From: Pyrus communis
Lineage: Eukaryota > Streptophyta > Magnoliopsida > Rosales > Rosaceae
Direction of reading: 5' to 3'
DNA length: 64,000 bases
Assembly: GCF_963583255.1 (NCBI RefSeq)
Contig: NC_084806.1
Coordinates: 16,658,317 to 16,722,316 of the forward strand
Position numbers and translations under genes: made by a program. Of the stretch, positions 55,529 to 64,000 are shown in pieces (within the stretch, counting starts at the first letter, position 1; every line of letters begins with the position of its first letter). Under the pieces are notes generated by a model. That model saw only the letters and a list, made by a program, of their open reading frames with translations. It did not search any database and was not told the DNA's origin.

Positions 55529-57130
55529 TTAGTTAGGGTGATTGGGGGCCTGCGGCATTGGGTTTTTCACCCTTTTCGTGGGTGAGCTAGACACTGCCTC
55601 AGGTTGTGTCGTCTCTTCATCTACTTTCTGGGCAGATTTGGGATTGTTTGGCTCGGTCCCAACTTCTTTTCCACTCCTTAGGGTGATGGCCTTTGCAGAT
55701 TCGAAGCCATCCTTTGGATTGACCACCGTAGTGCTTGGTAACTTACCATTCTCACGAAATTGTCCCAAAAATTCGGCCATTTGTCCCATTTGTTTCTTTA
55801 GTTCATTCACCTCCTTTGCTTGGTTCTGCATTCCCTGCGCCATTGTGGTTAATAATTGATATGTTTTATCATCATTCATAGACGTACCTGAGTTGGTTTG
55901 GGATGATTGTGCTTGAGGAGGTGGTTGTGGTGCCATTGGCCTTGGAAAGAAACCCGGAGGTTGTCGGAATCCACTTTGTTGGGCAGGTTGTTGTGCATCT
56001 CTCCATCTGAAATTTGGGTGATCTCTCCAACCTGGATTATATGTGTTAGAATATGGATCGTTCCTTGGTTGGTTTTGATTCCCATAGCCCATGGCATTAG
56101 CAGATTCCCACCCTCCGTTCTCAATTAATTGAGGGCATGTCTCGGATGGATGCCCTTGAATGGAGCATACACCACAGATTGTAGCTCCTTGCGCTTTGGG
56201 GCCCTCCACAAACTGCGACAACATAGATGTAAGGTTAGCCATTTGGGATTGTAATTCGGAAATAGAACTTACCTCATTTACATGATGTGGCCGTGGGGCG
56301 TCTCTCTGCCCAACACCTTCATATTGTTGTGCATTTAGAGCACGGTTTGCAATTAGGATCTTGGCTGCCATAGGTGTTTTGTCCACCAATGCTCCTCCCG
56401 CTGATGCATCAAGCATTTGACGTTCGATAGGAAGGAGGCCCTCATAGAAATATTGAAGGAGAAGTTCCTCCTTCATTTGATGTTGAGGACATGAAGCTAC
56501 AAGGCCCTTGAAGCGTTCATAATAAGCCGGGAATGTCTCACCATGATTCTGTTGAATACCACTAATTTTCTTCCGTAGGAGAATCACTCTCGAAGTAGGG
56601 AAGAATTTCTCCAAGAAAGCACTCTTCATACTCTCCCACGAAGTCACAGTTCCCGGGGCTAGTTCGTAGAGCCAATCTTTGGCCTTGTCCATAAGTGAAA
56701 ATGGAAAGGCCTTCATCTTCAATATACTCCCATCCACATTGACGGGGGTCATGCTCGAACAAACCACCTCGAACTCCTTCAAGTGTTTGTTGGGGTCTTC
56801 CATAGACAAGCCATGGAACTTCGGAATATGGTGTAACAAACTGGATTTGAGTTCAAATTCATCGGTCTTGCCTTGGGCAACCGCGGGGTATTGAATGCAA
56901 AGAGGGGCTGCATTGGCCAAACCTGAGGCAGAAAGCTCTTTAATGGTTCGATTGTCCACGGCCATGGTTGGTACTTCCTCTTTAACCCAATCCGTGGCTT
57001 CCTCTTCTACTTCAGGTTCGGGACTAGGAGGATTAGACTCTTGCAATTTCTTGTTCCTTCTCAAAGTCCTCTCGAAATCACTGTCAAAGTCGGAGATATG
57101 CTCATGAACAGGTTGTGAGCTACGGGTCAT
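55529..57130 (-). CDS. gag: Athila Gag
   Basis: 533 codons. The N-terminal ~60 residues are acidic. RTIKELSASGLANAAP (61-76) and YPAVAQGKTDEFELKSSLLH (81-100) start the Athila-style core. The Retrotrans_gag domain (about 100-245) includes HKHLKEF-type NKHLKEFEVV, AFPFSLMDKAKDWLYEL and SAFLEKFFPTSR. A zinc knuckle is intact with C319, C322, H327 and C332. A Pro/Gln-rich region (375-415) and a C-terminal part with LRSGKEV follow. It ends at a UAA (55529-55531), and the frame beyond is open into pol with no other stop. It forms the particle that packages element RNA. The start chosen is the ATG ~180 bp inside the primer site. Confidence 0.95.
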   Translation of the reverse strand: MTRSSQPVHEHISDFDSDFERTLRRNKKLQESNPPSPEPEVEEEATDWVKEEVPTMAVDNRTIKELSASGLANAAPLCIQYPAVAQGKTDEFELKSSLLHHIPKFHGLSMEDPNKHLKEFEVVCSSMTPVNVDGSILKMKAFPFSLMDKAKDWLYELAPGTVTSWESMKSAFLEKFFPTSRVILLRKKISGIQQNHGETFPAYYERFKGLVASCPQHQMKEELLLQYFYEGLLPIERQMLDASAGGALVDKTPMAAKILIANRALNAQQYEGVGQRDAPRPHHVNEVSSISELQSQMANLTSMLSQFVEGPKAQGATICGVCSIQGHPSETCPQLIENGGWESANAMGYGNQNQPRNDPYSNTYNPGWRDHPNFRWRDAQQPAQQSGFRQPPGFFPRPMAPQPPPQAQSSQTNSGTSMNDDKTYQLLTTMAQGMQNQAKEVNELKKQMGQMAEFLGQFRENGKLPSTTVVNPKDGFESAKAITLRSGKEVGTEPNNPKSAQKVDEETTQPEAVSSSPTKRVKNPMPQAPNHPN

Positions 57131-57307
57131 AAACTAGTACCTACACACAAAAGTAAACAAGATAAGTAACCAACTTAATAGACTTGGCACAAGTAAGAAA
57201 ACAAGTTGCCACACACGGCACAAAAACACATAACACACGGTGCAAAACAAAACAGAAACTAAACAATTTAAACAAGACTCAAGATAAGGGATTAGCAAAT
57301 TTGCCAA

Positions 57308-57325
57308 TCCCCGGCAACGGCGCCA
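57308..57325 (-). promoter_or_regulatory. Athila primer-binding site (tRNA-Asp)
   Basis: The minus strand reads TGGCGCCGTTGCCGGGGA, 18 bases complementary to the 3' end of plant tRNA-Asp. It lies 5 bp inside the 5' LTR. This primer is usual for Athila/Tat elements. Confidence 0.93.
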
Positions 57326-57330
57326 AAATT

Positions 57331-59326
57331 TGATGCGATAATTATACGCATACAAATTAAACCCTATTTGTGACAATTGTAGTAATGATGTAAGTAGGGA
57401 TCGTTCTAACCGGGGATTAACTAGGGATGCTAAACACTTGACTTAAATAAAACTAACTTTTAAAACACTAAGACAAACTTAAAAGACTCAAAACAAGTTC
57501 AAAAGACTCCAAATACTTTAAAAACATAAAATAAGACAAATCAAATGATTAAGACTTAACAAAATAAGGGGGGGGAAGTTTGATTTGACGAAAATTGAAA
57601 TAACAAAACAAGTTAATAAACTAAGCAAATTGTAAAACGAATAAACGTAAATATGAATGTGATGAAAATATGGATGATGGAATAGCCAAGGGGTTCTTCT
57701 CCACACATGTTACACTTGCAATACAAGATTGATTTTCGGTTGGTCTTTCGATAAATTATGAAACTCAATGCTCCAAGTTAATTAGGTTCGCTTAAATTAA
57801 CTTTCAGATTTCCCTGGATTCATTGGATTGAATGGAATACGCATTACAACCAAATTATTCTTAATCAAAGTCCCTAACTATGGAATACGCATGATAGAGA
57901 CATTCAACAAAGATCATTAAGTCCAACGGAAATCATAAACATTGACGAGGCATTCGTTACTATGGAATACGCATGAAACTTATGCCAAGAATTCATTTAA
58001 CGCGATTGTTTATAAGCGTCATATTCATGCATGAAAATTAAGCTTGCAATCTCAATGAACATACATAAATACGTTATCAATCAAACAGTTAAACGAATTG
58101 AATCCACAACTTATGAAATTCCAACCAAAAGTAATCAATTCATATTGTAAATATAAACATAGTTTCGAATCACCCCCTAGCTACAGGGGGTTTAGTTCCT
58201 CATAACCTTGAAATCAAAGAGACAACTAAACATTCCAACAACTCAATCTTGAATTGTATGAACGTTTAGGCACTCTTCTCTTCCATTACAAAACAAAGAA
58301 AATTGAATTTAAACTTTGAAATCAAAGAAACACCTAAACATTCCAACAACTCAAACTTGAATTGTATGAACGTTTAGGCACTCTTCTTCTTCGTTATTGT
58401 GGCACAAGGTCTAAGGTGAGCTTTGGGGATTATGTGAAGTGTTTTGGAGGGATGGGAAGTAGTTGGATAGTGGCTGAAATGGAGGATAAAAACTGCACAG
58501 ATTGGAAGGGGATTTGCGGCACAAGGGTTGTGTTTGTGTGGTGTGAAGTGTATCAAAAATGAGATGATTTGGTGAATGGAATGCAAGGGTATTTATAGGA
58601 GGAGTGGAGATGTATATGGCTGTTTGTTTAAGGTGTTTGTATGTGAATGCATGCTGGAATTGAAAGGGAAAGCTGGAAAGGTGATGAAATGCACGGCATA
58701 GAATGGTTGTTGGTGTGTGAATGCATGCTGGAATTGAAAGGGAAAGCTGGAAAGGTGATGAAATGCACGGCACAAAATGGATGGTGCTGTTTTTGTATGT
58801 GAATGCATGCTGGAAATGCAAGGGAAAGCTGGAAAGGTGATGAAATACACGGCACAAAATGGTTGTTAGTGTGTGAATGCATATGTTGAATGATTAAAGT
58901 GTATGTGGGTGAATATGTAGCTGAAAATGCATGTGAATGCATGCTGGAAATGCAATGTGAAGTCACGGCAAAGGGTGAAGTGAATGTGAAATGGGAGTGC
59001 ATGTGTTGCATGGCAAAGGGCTTTGTTTATGTGTTGGCATGGGAATTTCTGGTTCTAAGGCTTTGTTTGCTTGGGCTAGGCCCTTTGTTTTATGTTCTAA
59101 AGTGCACACAAAGCTTCAGTTTTGTCCAACACTTTGGCTCCAAGCATAAGCTATCCATCCTTAGCCCAAAAGTGCTCCAAACGTCTCCAAAATGCATCTT
59201 TTTGCTCCTTTAGCCCTTTTGGCCTACAAACACACGAAAATAGCTTAAAGTACTAAAATAACTAAAGAAACATAACGTAAATGCACGAGAACAAGCCATT
59301 TAAGTCGCATGAATATGCTCCTATCA
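57331..59326 (-). repeat. Athila 5' LTR (right)
   Basis: Same length as the left LTR, and every ORF translation within it is identical to that of the left copy at a constant offset of 11,642 bp. The TATA-type box is at 58588-58599 and the U3 tandem repeats at 58643-58882. It would drive transcription leftward into gag-pol. Confidence 0.96.
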
Positions 59327-60516
59327 CACCCAAACACACATGAATGCGAGACGTCAGGCTTGTATCTAGTATCCAACTATAACGGTGAATGAGGTTAGGT
59401 AGCAGTAGGCCTCAGGTGGACCAACATAGATGTGTGTAATATTTCATAGCCCCATGCACATACCAGCAGTTTGGACCGCATAACCAAAATTTGAGCTATC
59501 AATTGAAGGCACTTTATGAAAGCTTCTACAAACCATTTTGGACGTGAACATGGGGTACATGATGTTTAACTTCAATCTTAATGGACATGCAATAATCGTC
59601 AAAAGTCGGTGACGTAAACTTTCCAGCATTATCCAGTCGAATTGATTTGATTGGATAATCAAGGTGTTGAGCCATAAGCTTAACTATTTATGCTAGGAGT
59701 TTCGCAGATGCTGCATTGCGTGTGGACAATAAGCAAAAATGTGACCAACGCGTTGATGCATCAACCAACACCATAAAGTATCTAAATGGTCCGGATGTTG
59801 GTTGGATAGGTCCATAAATATCCCCTTGAATCCTCTAAAAAAACTTAGGAAGGTTGTGAATAATCTTTGTAATTGAGGGTTGAGTATTCAACTTCCGCAA
59901 AGAACAAGCTTTGCATGGTGGGAATCTAACTTAGGGAAGTTAATGATGCCCATGTGATGATTTTGAGGATACGACACATCATATCACGTCTGAGATGTCT
60001 CATACGATCATGCCAAAGCAGTAAAATGCTCTGGAACCCAGGCTTAGGGTCGACCACATGGTGGGTCTCTATGCTTCGAATGGTTGTGATGTACAACCCA
60101 CTTGGGAAACGTTCCAATTTCTCGTGAATGTGCCTCTGGCCATACTCGTAAGAAGTGATACAAAGAAATTCAAAACCATTTTTTTCAATGGTTTCAACAT
60201 AATATTGATTATCTCGAATATCTCTAAAACTCAGCAACATTCTTTCGGAACGTCGAGAATAGATGGCCTCTTTAATGATTAAGACAATACCATTAGACAA
60301 AATTATACAGGAATTTCTGTATCCTTCAATCAAGTTGGATGAGCCTGAGAGGGTTGTCAGAGGTGCATCCTTAGTTACAAAGTTAGTAAAATAGGGTCGC
60401 TTACACAAGATGGTATGCCTGGTAGCACTATCAGCCAGACAACTAACTTCCCCACTAGTCATACCTAGAAATAAATTAATTGAATCGGTCACATGCATAA
60501 ATATAATTTCATTCAT
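59327..60516 (-). pseudogene. Copia D integrase, pre-integrase and protease remnant
   Basis: 59926-60516 begins with the protease remnant CLADSATRHTIL (DSAT at the active-site position, a form seen in some Copia groups), then GSSNLIEGYRNSCIILSNG and the pre-integrase LLWHDRMRHLRRDMMCRI. Integrase follows at 59330-59925 in broken frames: QGDIYGPIQPTSGPFRYFMV with the first Asp block, IRLDNAGKFTS with the second, and HVHVQNGL where the catalytic Glu would follow. The frame ends at the CACCC duplication where the Athila element is inserted. Confidence 0.88.
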
Positions 60517-60679
60517 TCAATTAATCTGACGTGAAATAGTATCCAAAAATAATTATCCATAATTCAAAACAAATCAAAACCAAACAAATTATTCCAAAGA
60601 CTTAGAAAAATTGTCCAAAAATTAAACCATAAACCTAAAAAATAAGGGGAGGGGGTTCGGCCACTAGGGGTACCCTAAA

Positions 60680-61702
60680 AAACATTTCTAGAAGAATAAA
60701 ACTTATTCGTCCATAGAAGTTGATGCCTCCTGAAAATCTGATATCTCCATGGATGTAATAGCATCTTAGAGATGTTATACATTGGCAAAGTCAGACTCAC
60801 GACAGGAATGATACTTGACAATGGCCTTGGGGGTAGCTTTGCATATATGTGACGAATGATCATTTGATCCACAGTAGTAGCACATGTCCATTTCGGTGGA
60901 AGTCAATTGAACAATAGTTTTTCCCTTATTCTTAAAGTTTGGGGCCTTAGGGGCAAGGGGTTGCCGCTTCTGGGTCAAATTTTCTCCCTTGGATAAGCTT
61001 TGGCTTTGTTGACCTTGGATCCGTGAGTGGGCTTGCTGCCTATTACCACCACCACGATGATGCTTTCTTCTTTTGTGGCTACTAGAATTAGTTGTATATG
61101 CTTCAAGCAGAGCTTTTGAGCTAGTGGGTCGAGCTTAATGATTTCTCATCAAAAGCTGGTTCTGCTTTTCAGCGAGAAGTAAAACAAAGATTAAATCCGA
61201 AAATTTGATGAACTTATGCACCCTATATTGTTGCTGCAAGATAATATTAGTGGCATTGAAGGTCGAGTAGGTCTTCTCCAGGAGATTCTCGTCTGTTAAG
61301 TCCACTTTACAGAACTTAAGCAGTGATCGAATTCTACAAACTTTAGAGTTATATTCATTCACGGTTTAAAGTCTTGGAAGCGTTAATGCTGCCAGTCGTG
61401 TCTTGCTTTAGGCAAGTAAATGTCTTTCTAGTGATCGAAACGATCGGCCAGAGCAAGCCAAAAGGTGCGTGGGTACTCCTGAGTAAGGTACTCGGTCTGT
61501 AGTGCATCAAGGATGTGTCTTTGAATGAAGATCATTGCAGTAGCTTTCTCAGCTTCATCGACGGGGTTGTCGTCGGTAAGTTCCTCGATGGTGGCTCTAA
61601 TACCCTTTGCAATAAGATGAAGCTTTACGTCTTGCACCCACTTTAAGTAGTTTCTTCCAGATACTTACAGACCGGTGAAATCGAGCTTGTTCAAGTTTGA
61701 CA
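60680..61702 (-). pseudogene. Copia D gag remnant
   Basis: The start codon at 61702 gives MSNLNKLDFTGL, followed by an early stop. NYLKWVQDVKLHLIAKGIRA and AMIFIQRHILDALQTEYLTQ (61428-61640) are Copia Gag N-terminal blocks. VDLTDENLLEKTYSTFNATN and LQQQYRVHKFIKFSDLIFVL (61150-61310) are the helical core. CYYCGSNDHSSHIC (60848-60890) is an intact CX2CX4HX4C knuckle. Stops at about 61665 and 61135 and frame changes inactivate it. Confidence 0.88.
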
Positions 61703-63204
61703 TGTCCCTAAAATGGAAGGTACAATAAAAACGTGATCAGTCATATGATAAGCCACAGACATACATCGTGGCACATTTGAATTCTATAGACATGTATTGG
61801 TTTAATTTAAATATGAAAGTTACAGGTTTCATGTGGTAAGTTTTGAATGAAAATTTTGGGTTTCAAAGGCACTAAATATGAAGCTACAAGTTCAATTTAG
61901 TTTTATGAACGATTAGTTCATAAAGGAGAGGTTCCTACAAGAACACAGAATGCAATATGTTGTGTAGTTGATTTGAGTGCTTTGGAAACTCAAGTGTGAG
62001 AGCTTCGGGACTACAAAAGGATGTTAACGGTTCAAAGTAGAAAAATAAATTATTGAATAGTTAATGTCCAAAAGTGATCTTCAGGTCAATAATTTTGGAT
62101 TAATTATCAGATTAATAGGCTGCTGGTCACTTTTAATTAATTCAATGAATCGGGACCAAACGGGGTTAATCGTAGAAGCAAAAATAATGACAAACCAATC
62201 ATATCAGCTTCAGTTAGCGATAAACCAAGTGTTAATTAAATTAGATTAAATTAGCATAAATCAAAGTACCCCAAGTAAAATATCTAGGTATGCTTTATAA
62301 CGCGGAGATGCCAAAAATTGGCGTTGGGTAGAAAGAGTAATGCGGCCCACCTTATTGGGTTGGCCGCGGTGCAGGTCTAAGCCCTGCAACAAGGTTGCAG
62401 GCTGTTGGGCCTCCGGGAGAGCTCCGGTTGCAACCCAGTAATGGTTGCAGGCTATTAGGCTGGTCCTGGGGTGAGCCTAGCAACAAGGGCTGGTGGTTTG
62501 GGCCAAAAAACAAGCACATGAACAAGCCCAGCCAAAGGCTGGCTTGCGGGTTGGTGCAAGGAAGAACATTTGAGGTTGGCTTTTTGGTTTTGGGCTGGGG
62601 CAGGTCAAGCCCAACAACACAAAGACTACTAGCGAGTTGGGCCAAGGCATAGGCGAAGCCCAGCAAGCCACAAGCTTGCTGCAGACAGGCTTAGGCACGG
62701 AACAAAAGGCCCAGCAGCTCTTGGTTCCGATGTTAGGCCAGGGACGCATAGGATAAGTCCAAGAAAGCTTCAGGTCTTCTCGGGTTGGGTTGGGCTGCAA
62801 GCTCGTGAGTTCCCTACCAGGCCGAAAGCTTGGGTTATCATGCGTGAGTAACAGAGCTCAAAGGGCTGCTGTTGTGTGGTCCAATAAGTCAAATGACATC
62901 GTTTTCATGTGTGCTCCACGAGGCTGGGCTGCAGGCCAGCTATGTGGTCAACGCTGGTGCTAGTTGCAATGGTCTACAGTCATGCCAAAAGCGGCTAGCC
63001 GTAGCCATGTCGCATATTTCCAAATTTTTTTTTTCTTTTTTTTTCCAACTTCTCTAGGGTTTGAAAAACCCTAAATTGCTTTTAATATGCTTGGACCTAC
63101 AAATTCTACATAGCAAAATAATAATTTCATAATGCATGAAACGTGTGTGCGCGTGTGTGCGCGTGTGTGTATATGTATATGTATATGTGTGTGTGTGTGT
63201 GTGT

Positions 63205-63252
<48 letters not shown>

Positions 63253-63409
63253 GTTCATGCATCATTGAGAATGTTTTCATGCTTCGTGGACGTTTCAAAT
63301 ATCTTACTTTATTTTAAGCGTATCTAAATAAAAGCCTTTGAATTTTGTAGAAAGCCTCCTCCTACGATCCTTCAGTTCCTTAACTTCTGGTAAGAGTCTA
63401 CTAATAACA
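61703..63409 (-). other. Copia D 5' leader, unusually long, with GC-rich stretch and microsatellite
   Basis: 1.7 kb between gag and the 5' LTR. 62330-63000 is GC-rich with repeated GGTTGCAGGCT and GGGCTGGGC-like words, producing overlapping frames on both strands that I do not believe. 63140-63249 is a GTGCGC/TATG/TG/TA compound microsatellite. Near the LTR, TGTTATTAGTAGACTC (63394-63409, minus) may be a degenerate Met-tRNA primer site. Confidence 0.6.
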
Positions 63410-63680
63410 TGTTGTAGGCCTAATTAACTGAACAATTCTAGAGGAATAGAGAGGGGGAGGTCGGTGGCAATAAGAGAGAAAAGAGAGAGATTTAATTGTG
63501 AGGTGTGTGTTGTACCATCCCATTGTGCCTTTATTTATAGTAATAGGATATGTTAAATATTTACCCTAATAGGATTACAACTCTAATAGGATAATATCTA
63601 TTAAAGAGAATATTCCAAGATATCCCTAGATACACTAGGATTTACGCAATCATAATCCTGTTTTAAATATGAATGCAACC
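63410..63680 (-). repeat. Copia D 5' LTR (right)
   Basis: 271 bp, TGTTGTAGGCC to GAATGCAACC, with the final A of the expected TGCAACA end changed. It is followed by TATTG, the same pentamer as left of 43744. Confidence 0.92.
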
Positions 63681-63685
63681 TATTG

Positions 63686-64000
63686 TATATTTTTGTCTCT
63701 ACATATAAGGCTCCCATACGAAATACCCATTAATAGTGAAAGGAAATTTTCTAGTGGATAATCGAGTAAACCATTTTTAATTTCTAGTAAACTTTTCAAT
63801 TTGGTTGCCTCGATTATTACTATATACATTATTCGAATTCTACAACCAAACTGTCTGGACTCTTGGTTGGCATGGAATACACATGGAAAACTTATCTCCT
63901 ATTTCTTCTCATGGAAAACATATCCTGAATATATGTATAGAAGGATTTCTTGGAGAATTGGGAAATTAATTTTTTAGAAACAACTAGGAAATGATTTACT
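63686..64000. other. Right-hand flank, no recognised feature
   Basis: About 315 bp of AT-rich sequence. It should be the continuation of the DNA left of 43739 (the minisatellite area), but no obvious coding or repeat signal is seen. Confidence 0.5.

Larger units (their letters stand above)
45689..59326 (-). mobile_element. Athila-lineage Ty3/Gypsy retrotransposon, 13.6 kb, target duplication CACCC
   Basis: LTRs 45689-47684 and 57331-59326 are both 1,996 bp and showed no difference wherever I compared them line by line. CACCC flanks the element (45684-45688, 59327-59331). From right to left on the minus strand: 5' LTR, tRNA-Asp primer site, gag (533 codons), pol (1,282 codons) with intact catalytic residues, an extra module with a reverse-oriented ORF, non-coding DNA, polypurine tract and 3' LTR. 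Gag and Pol sequence style plus the TGGCGCCGTTGCCGGGGA primer site place it in the Athila lineage. All parts needed for movement seem present except for the stop between gag and pol. Confidence 0.95.
43744..63680 (-). mobile_element. Copia element D, interrupted by an Athila element; target duplication TATTG
   Basis: LTRs of 271 bp at 43744-44014 and 63410-63680 share TGTTGTAGGCC, the run GGAATAGAGAGGGGGAGGTC and a TTTATTTATAG promoter box. They are flanked by identical TATTG pentamers (43739-43743 and 63681-63685). The purine tract CATGGGGGAG lies at 44015-44024. Coding remnants on the minus strand run gag (right) to RNase H (left), broken in the integrase at 59327/45683 by the Athila element. 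RT is deleted. The LTRs differ at many positions, so it is older than its guest. Without the guest it would be ~6.3 kb. Confidence 0.92.

Noticed and set aside
62352..62800. Overlapping GC-rich frames of 85-107 codons on both strands
   Set aside because: They reflect the GC-rich, repetitive leader of Copia D; there are no motifs and both strands are equally open.

Overview
The window looks like dicot nuclear DNA, most likely Rosaceae (Malus/Pyrus type). That assignment is a guess from the character of the repeats, not a database match. Almost everything is transposable-element DNA, much of it nested, with one plausible ordinary host gene. No bacterial features, rRNA, tRNA or CRISPR arrays were seen.

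Layout. 85-2700: array of a 338-bp satellite. 3162-14560: a decayed plus-strand Copia element (A) split by a minus-strand SIRE-like Copia element (B, 4166-10823), with candidate 5-bp target duplications. 14600-15900: minus-strand Gypsy gag with primer-binding site. 17074-29105: a decayed minus-strand Copia element (C) whose left LTR is cut in two by a ~9.5-kb endogenous pararetrovirus (florendovirus-like Caulimoviridae) sitting between TA repeats. The viral copy carries stops and frameshifts, and its right end is a scrambled, partly inverted mosaic. 29178-32357: CACTA transposon with a TGG target duplication, a truncated TNP2 transposase and a spliced Transposase_24-type gene. 32869-33297: intact S-protein homologue (plant self-incompatibility S1 family). 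33659-36377: second CACTA element carrying unrecognised spliced sequence. 36424-36640: fold-back MITE. 39661-41425: small non-coding LTR element. 41640-43570: Tat-type Gypsy remnant and a ~144-bp minisatellite.

43739-63685: a Copia element (D) with TATTG duplications, interrupted in its integrase by a 13.6-kb Athila-type Gypsy element (45689-59326, CACCC duplications). The Athila element looks young: two 1,996-bp LTRs showed no difference where compared, gag and pol domains are intact, and the tRNA-Asp primer site and polypurine tract are present. gag and pol share a frame but are separated by one UAA. Between pol and the 3' LTR lies a module bounded by ~130-bp direct repeats that encodes an intact 231-codon ORF on the opposite strand, with a coiled coil and a Pro/Ser/Ala repeat tail. 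This is the best candidate for something under-described here.

The relative order of events follows from nesting: A before B, C before the pararetrovirus, D before Athila. All functional statements are by recognition of protein motifs; no searches were run.
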